From Brasenia schreberi (Eukaryota; Streptophyta; Magnoliopsida; Nymphaeales; Cabombaceae): a stretch of DNA of 64,000 nt. The notes under the pieces were generated by a model that was not told where the DNA came from, did no database searches, and saw only the letters and a list, made by a program, of their open reading frames with translations. The stretch's first letter is position 1, and the number at the start of each line of letters is the position of its first letter. Made by a program: the position numbers and the translations under genes. Positions 60,361 through 64,000 of the stretch are shown one piece after another. Location: positions 14,963,001-15,027,000 of the forward strand of contig JAYKKT010000061.1 in NCBI GenBank assembly GCA_036023115.1. The letters are read 5' to 3'.

Positions 60361-63300
60361 TTACAAAGTTGTGACTCCTGCTGAAACGTTAGGCATCTTT
60401 TTAAAGTGCCTAAGTATTCTCTCAGCCATCTGCTTTGTACTTACATCCCCATGTTGAAAAGCAGTCACCAGAGTTGCTGGCAAAACCTTGTTATCAATGA
60501 TAGCTTGCAAACATTTACCATTTACTAAGAATTTCTCAATGATCCAAAATGAATTTTGCCAAACACCCATATCTTTATGATCCTTCAACACGTTTAAAAC
60601 CAGCTCAACTGCATTCACCTTAACAAGTTCAATCACAGCCATGTACACATCTACTCTATCATCCAGTAATGTGCTTATTGCTGATAATGATGCCTTAACT
60701 AACTTGGAATTTCGATGATCTAAACATGATAGAAGGTTTTCTAATGCCCATGAATCCAGCAAACAGAGAGTAGTTCTTGAGGAACATACACCTCCATGAA
60801 TTGGACACTGCCTGACTTCTATTTTTGTCGATTTTGTCTTACGAAAACTAGGAAGAATTCCACTTCCTTTTTTCTTCTTGGTCACTTTGGGAAACTGTGA
60901 AAGACTGATAGATGCAAATGATAGATTCTCCAATCCAATTGCCGAAACGATTTGGACTTCATCATTTCCTGGTCTCATGAGCAGGTCATTGAATACAAGG
61001 CATAGATCATGGACCATAACAAGACATAGTATTTCACTGTCATGCAGGCTGAAGGTGAATCTTACTAAGATCCCAATGAGCCCCTCGATGAAAGAACATA
61101 AAAATCTGCTTGCTTTTGTTGCACCACTCTGGATCTCATGAAGCCTTTTGAGTGCTATTGGGAGAATGTCTCTTTCAGATAGTGTCTTATTGAAGGCTAG
61201 GTTCTGGGGAGGGAGTTTTGCTAGCAGGTTAGCAGAAACTGAGGCTAGTTCAGTTACTTGGTTGGTATTTATCGCCTTTATAAGCTTATCGGGTTGCCCA
61301 TAAGTTCGACATAGCTTTTCAGTAAGGGTGTTCCCAATGTGAGACGAAAGGAGAATCAAGAGCTTGGTAGATGCAATAATGAGATCTTCTTGGGGGTAGT
61401 TGATGAGTTCAACTAGTGAGTGTACCGTCTCTGATTCTTTGATGACACATAGAAGGCTTGTTACTGCTTTCGGCGATTCAGTTAGGCATAAGAGAATCCT
61501 GATGAGGTTCTTTATCAGATCTATACTGGAATCTTTTATCATGTGAATTATGCTGTAGACGACATAAACTGAAACCATGTTATGTCCCTCTTCACTCACT
61601 TGAATGTTTTCGATATCGAGCCCCGACTCGAGCAAGTTAACTAATACCGTAGCTGACAATTCCTTTAGTTCCATATCTTCTCTTTCAGCTTCGCTAGTGA
61701 ACAATTGGTCTACCAAAACAGGTGTGATGCCTTCTTCAATAAGTATTTTGCTGCTGGAGTTGAAAGATGAAATCTGAATAAGAGCACTAAGTGCATATCT
61801 CCTCACTGATAGATCGTCACTCTTTGCCAGTTGTATCAGTGCTGAGGCCCCTCTTTCAGCAACATATAATTTGCTCTCATTCGTAAGCACCAGCTCAGAA
61901 AGATAACAGGCCATTTCTACCTGCATGTCCCCTGAACCTATATTAAGAAGAAAAGGATTCTTTAATCACGCAAAGAATTCAGCTTTTAACCAAGTCCAAA
62001 CATAATGACTAACCGTATTAGAAAAAATGAAAAATTTGAGAAACCTTTGGTTGATAACTTTGCTTCAAGTTTCATCGATTCAATAATGTCACCTACTTAT
62101 GTACTAAATTACTTAAATAGTGGGATTTCTTGAAGTGGTATAATATCTTTTATTAATGCTCAAATACATCAAGGAATCTACGGGACTTTCAAAATCTGTA
62201 GCATACATTCTTCCTCTGAGCGTGGATATTATTTCCAGGAGTAGGCAATATAGATGAAAATTTGAAATTGCAAAGGAGGAGACATTTCTCTGTTCAAGGT
62301 TTATTAATTCAAGATTGGTTGAAAGAACATTTTAAAGTAGAAAAACTTCCTTTTAACATCAAAACCATATTTAAGCTTTCACAGGACGTATATGAGCAAT
62401 ACCTAATTAACACGAACAAGGAAAACCATGAGAGACTAGCAGAATAGGTTCATATAATGAATTGCTGAAAGGGCTTCAGACGGTATCAGTACTGAGAATT
62501 TGACTTTGATAGGATGCTAAAAGGATGTGTTACAAAGTTCTGACTATTCTTTTGGGCTACTATACTCTTTCTTTAAAACAAGAATTACTTAGAAACATGA
62601 TGCAATCAAGTGGATCGTTCACAGAGGTAAGTGCACTGCCATGCAGATACAAACACATGCATATACAAATGACTATGTGGTTCATGATAAGACAAGTTAT
62701 GGCAAACAAGTTTCTCCATGAACTGCAGATACATGGCATATACCTTTAGTAAGATTACTGAGGGGAGGTTTCAAGAGTCCATTTTCTGCCACGATCTTGA
62801 TATTTCTTGGACACTTTACCAAGTTTATTAGAGTCTCGCTTGCCTCTTCAGCTGCTAGCCGATCGCCATCATTGTATTTCATGGTAATGAGAAGTAGAAT
62901 AGCACCGGGAGCTGAGCCGATTTTCTCACGTAAAGAAAAATTAGAGTTTGATACCTTTAGTAAGAATGACACTGCAGCAAGCTGTTCTTCTGGAAATCCA
63001 CTTGACAAAAATTTAACTGCCGATGAGATAACGTCTGTTTGGCCAATCATTTCCTGTTAAAACCCATACAAATAAGCACGTATTAATATCTGCAGCATTT
63101 CAAACAGTAGAGATAAAGGTTGTCACGCCCGAGGGTTGTGTGCCAGTGCCACATTGGATGGTCTAGCACGAGGCTGGGTTGGCCGTAGGCAGAGCCCACA
63201 GACGTCGGGTTTGAAAAAGGTACCTTCTCTTCATCCGCCTCTCTGCCATCATCTGTAATGTCTCTAGTGTTTCACACCTCACATGCACGGAACTATGTTC

Positions 63301-63753
63301 CACAAACTGAGCAAGCAAAGTTATAATCTTGAATTTGTGGAACTGTTGCCTGTCTTTCCCCAGCATCCATATGGTCCGAAGTTCCTTCAATGCCTCCATT
63401 ACCATCTCATCTGAACTTCCCAGCGAAAGGGCTGCCAGCGCAAGTTTTAGCCTTGCTGCTTGGTTTTTGTCTTTCCATTGCTCTATTGAGATCTTCAATG
63501 CTATGTTTGTGATCAGGTTACTGCTGGTAAGTTCGACCCTTGTGGAAGGACAAAGAAGTGGTTCGGCATTGTCACTGCACTTTTTGAACCACTCGGCTAT
63601 TCCGCTTCTTTCGAATGTCAACCCACTTTCAATTGTAACTGGATCATCCATTATGTTCCGAGTCAGAGGACAGTAGAAAGTCTCTTAATGAGGCTCCATA
63701 TACTCGGCTATCCTTCGCAATGGTTCTGAAGACATGGCTGTTATCATTGTCAT
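60361..63753 (-). pseudogene. U-box/ARM-repeat E3 ubiquitin ligase, PUB43/44 (SAUL1)-like; three exons, two lesions
   Basis: Exons by eye: 63753-63224, 63053-62744, 61931-60361, joined at GT..AG introns of 170 and 812 bp; about 803 codons, close to the family's roughly 800. The U-box (about 63670-63455) has FYCPLTRNIMDDPVTIESG, then FERSGIAEWF and CPSTRVEL. ARM-type helical repeats fill the rest, with blocks such as VKFLSSGFPEEQLAAVSFLL and DLSVRRYALSALIQISSF, ending KKMPNVSAGVTTL. Such proteins transfer ubiquitin to targets, often at the plasma membrane in stress and senescence control (family knowledge). Two lesions: a TAA at 63685-63687, five codons before FYCPLT's first residues, and an extra AG at about 63235-63246 that throws exon 1 out of phase with exon 2. 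The start at 63753 is inferred from the frame. Assembly error is an alternative to true pseudogenisation. Confidence 0.85.
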
Positions 63754-64000
63754 TAAAACTCATGTGTCGAGCATATTCAATCAGACGCATGGTGTCATTC
63801 TGGTGGACTTTCGTTTTCGAAGGATTAATATTCCATCCCCATTCTTCTTGATTGCGATAAACTGTGTCCATATGTGAATATTTTCTTGATAAATGCTATT
63901 TCCCCTGCTCTAAATAGGGTTGCACACTGCAAGTTGGTTCGAGTTTAGCTTGCCTTGTCGAACGACTCCTTACACTGAGGTCGCCATATTCACGGTTAGG
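63754..64000 (-). other. upstream region of the U-box gene
   Basis: No clear promoter motif. A minus-strand open piece (63644-63871) runs through the gene start in a different frame and is not supported by family resemblance. Confidence 0.35.

Noticed and set aside
63644..63871. 75-codon minus-strand frame upstream of the U-box as the true N-terminus
   Set aside because: It ends in another frame within the U-box coding sequence and does not resemble PUB N-termini; the frame from 63753 fits the family length better.

Overview
The window is a stretch of plant (angiosperm) nuclear DNA. It is AT-rich and almost entirely transposable elements. The evidence for a plant is a Tat-lineage Ty3/gypsy element with a second (archaeal-type) RNase H, copia elements primed by initiator-Met tRNA, RTE-type LINEs with a (GTT)n tail, a plant-mobile-domain fragment, and one host gene of the plant U-box/ARM family (PUB43/44, SAUL1-like). 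The genus cannot be told from the sequence.

Layout. 1-10976: the body and 3' LTR of a large Tat-type gypsy element; its 5' LTR lies upstream of the window. 10977-15090: a deleted chromovirus-like gypsy element with two degenerate LTRs, an iMet primer site and gag debris. The Tat element appears to sit inside its 5' LTR. 15091-16900: a reverse-strand copia relic (gag to integrase). 16900-24950: old non-coding DNA with a LINE tail, a degenerate LTR, a cluster of fold-back MITEs between (TA)n tracts, and a plant-mobile-domain fragment. 24955-38403: four related LTRs (family A solo, minus strand; family B truncated; family C solo; family B solo) plus a tandem duplication that copied part of the family C solo LTR together with its flank. 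40400-47720: a CACTA-like transposase tail, then a reverse-strand copia element interrupted by a family B solo LTR. 48461-51743 and 56659-59593: two near-full-length RTE LINEs on the minus strand, with a family A solo LTR between them at 53008-56123. 60361-63753: a three-exon U-box/ARM E3 ligase gene on the minus strand, with two lesions at its 5' end.

Five solo LTRs keep exact 5-bp target-site duplications (AGTAG, AGGAC, GATGA, TACCT, TCACC), so unequal or intra-element recombination has been removing element bodies here. All LTR families (A about 3.1-3.4 kb, B about 2.1 kb, C about 2.3 kb) begin TGTAAACACC or a close variant. Most also share a layout: a TATAAATA box (inside an inverted repeat in B and C), a block containing TCTCCCCCC, tandem copies of a GTGTGAGTTT motif, and two small hairpins near the 3' end, one showing a compensatory base change. 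This shared layout is the least ordinary signal in the window. No operon-like or defence-like system was seen. The only host gene carries a nonsense codon and a 2-bp frameshift in otherwise well-preserved sequence.
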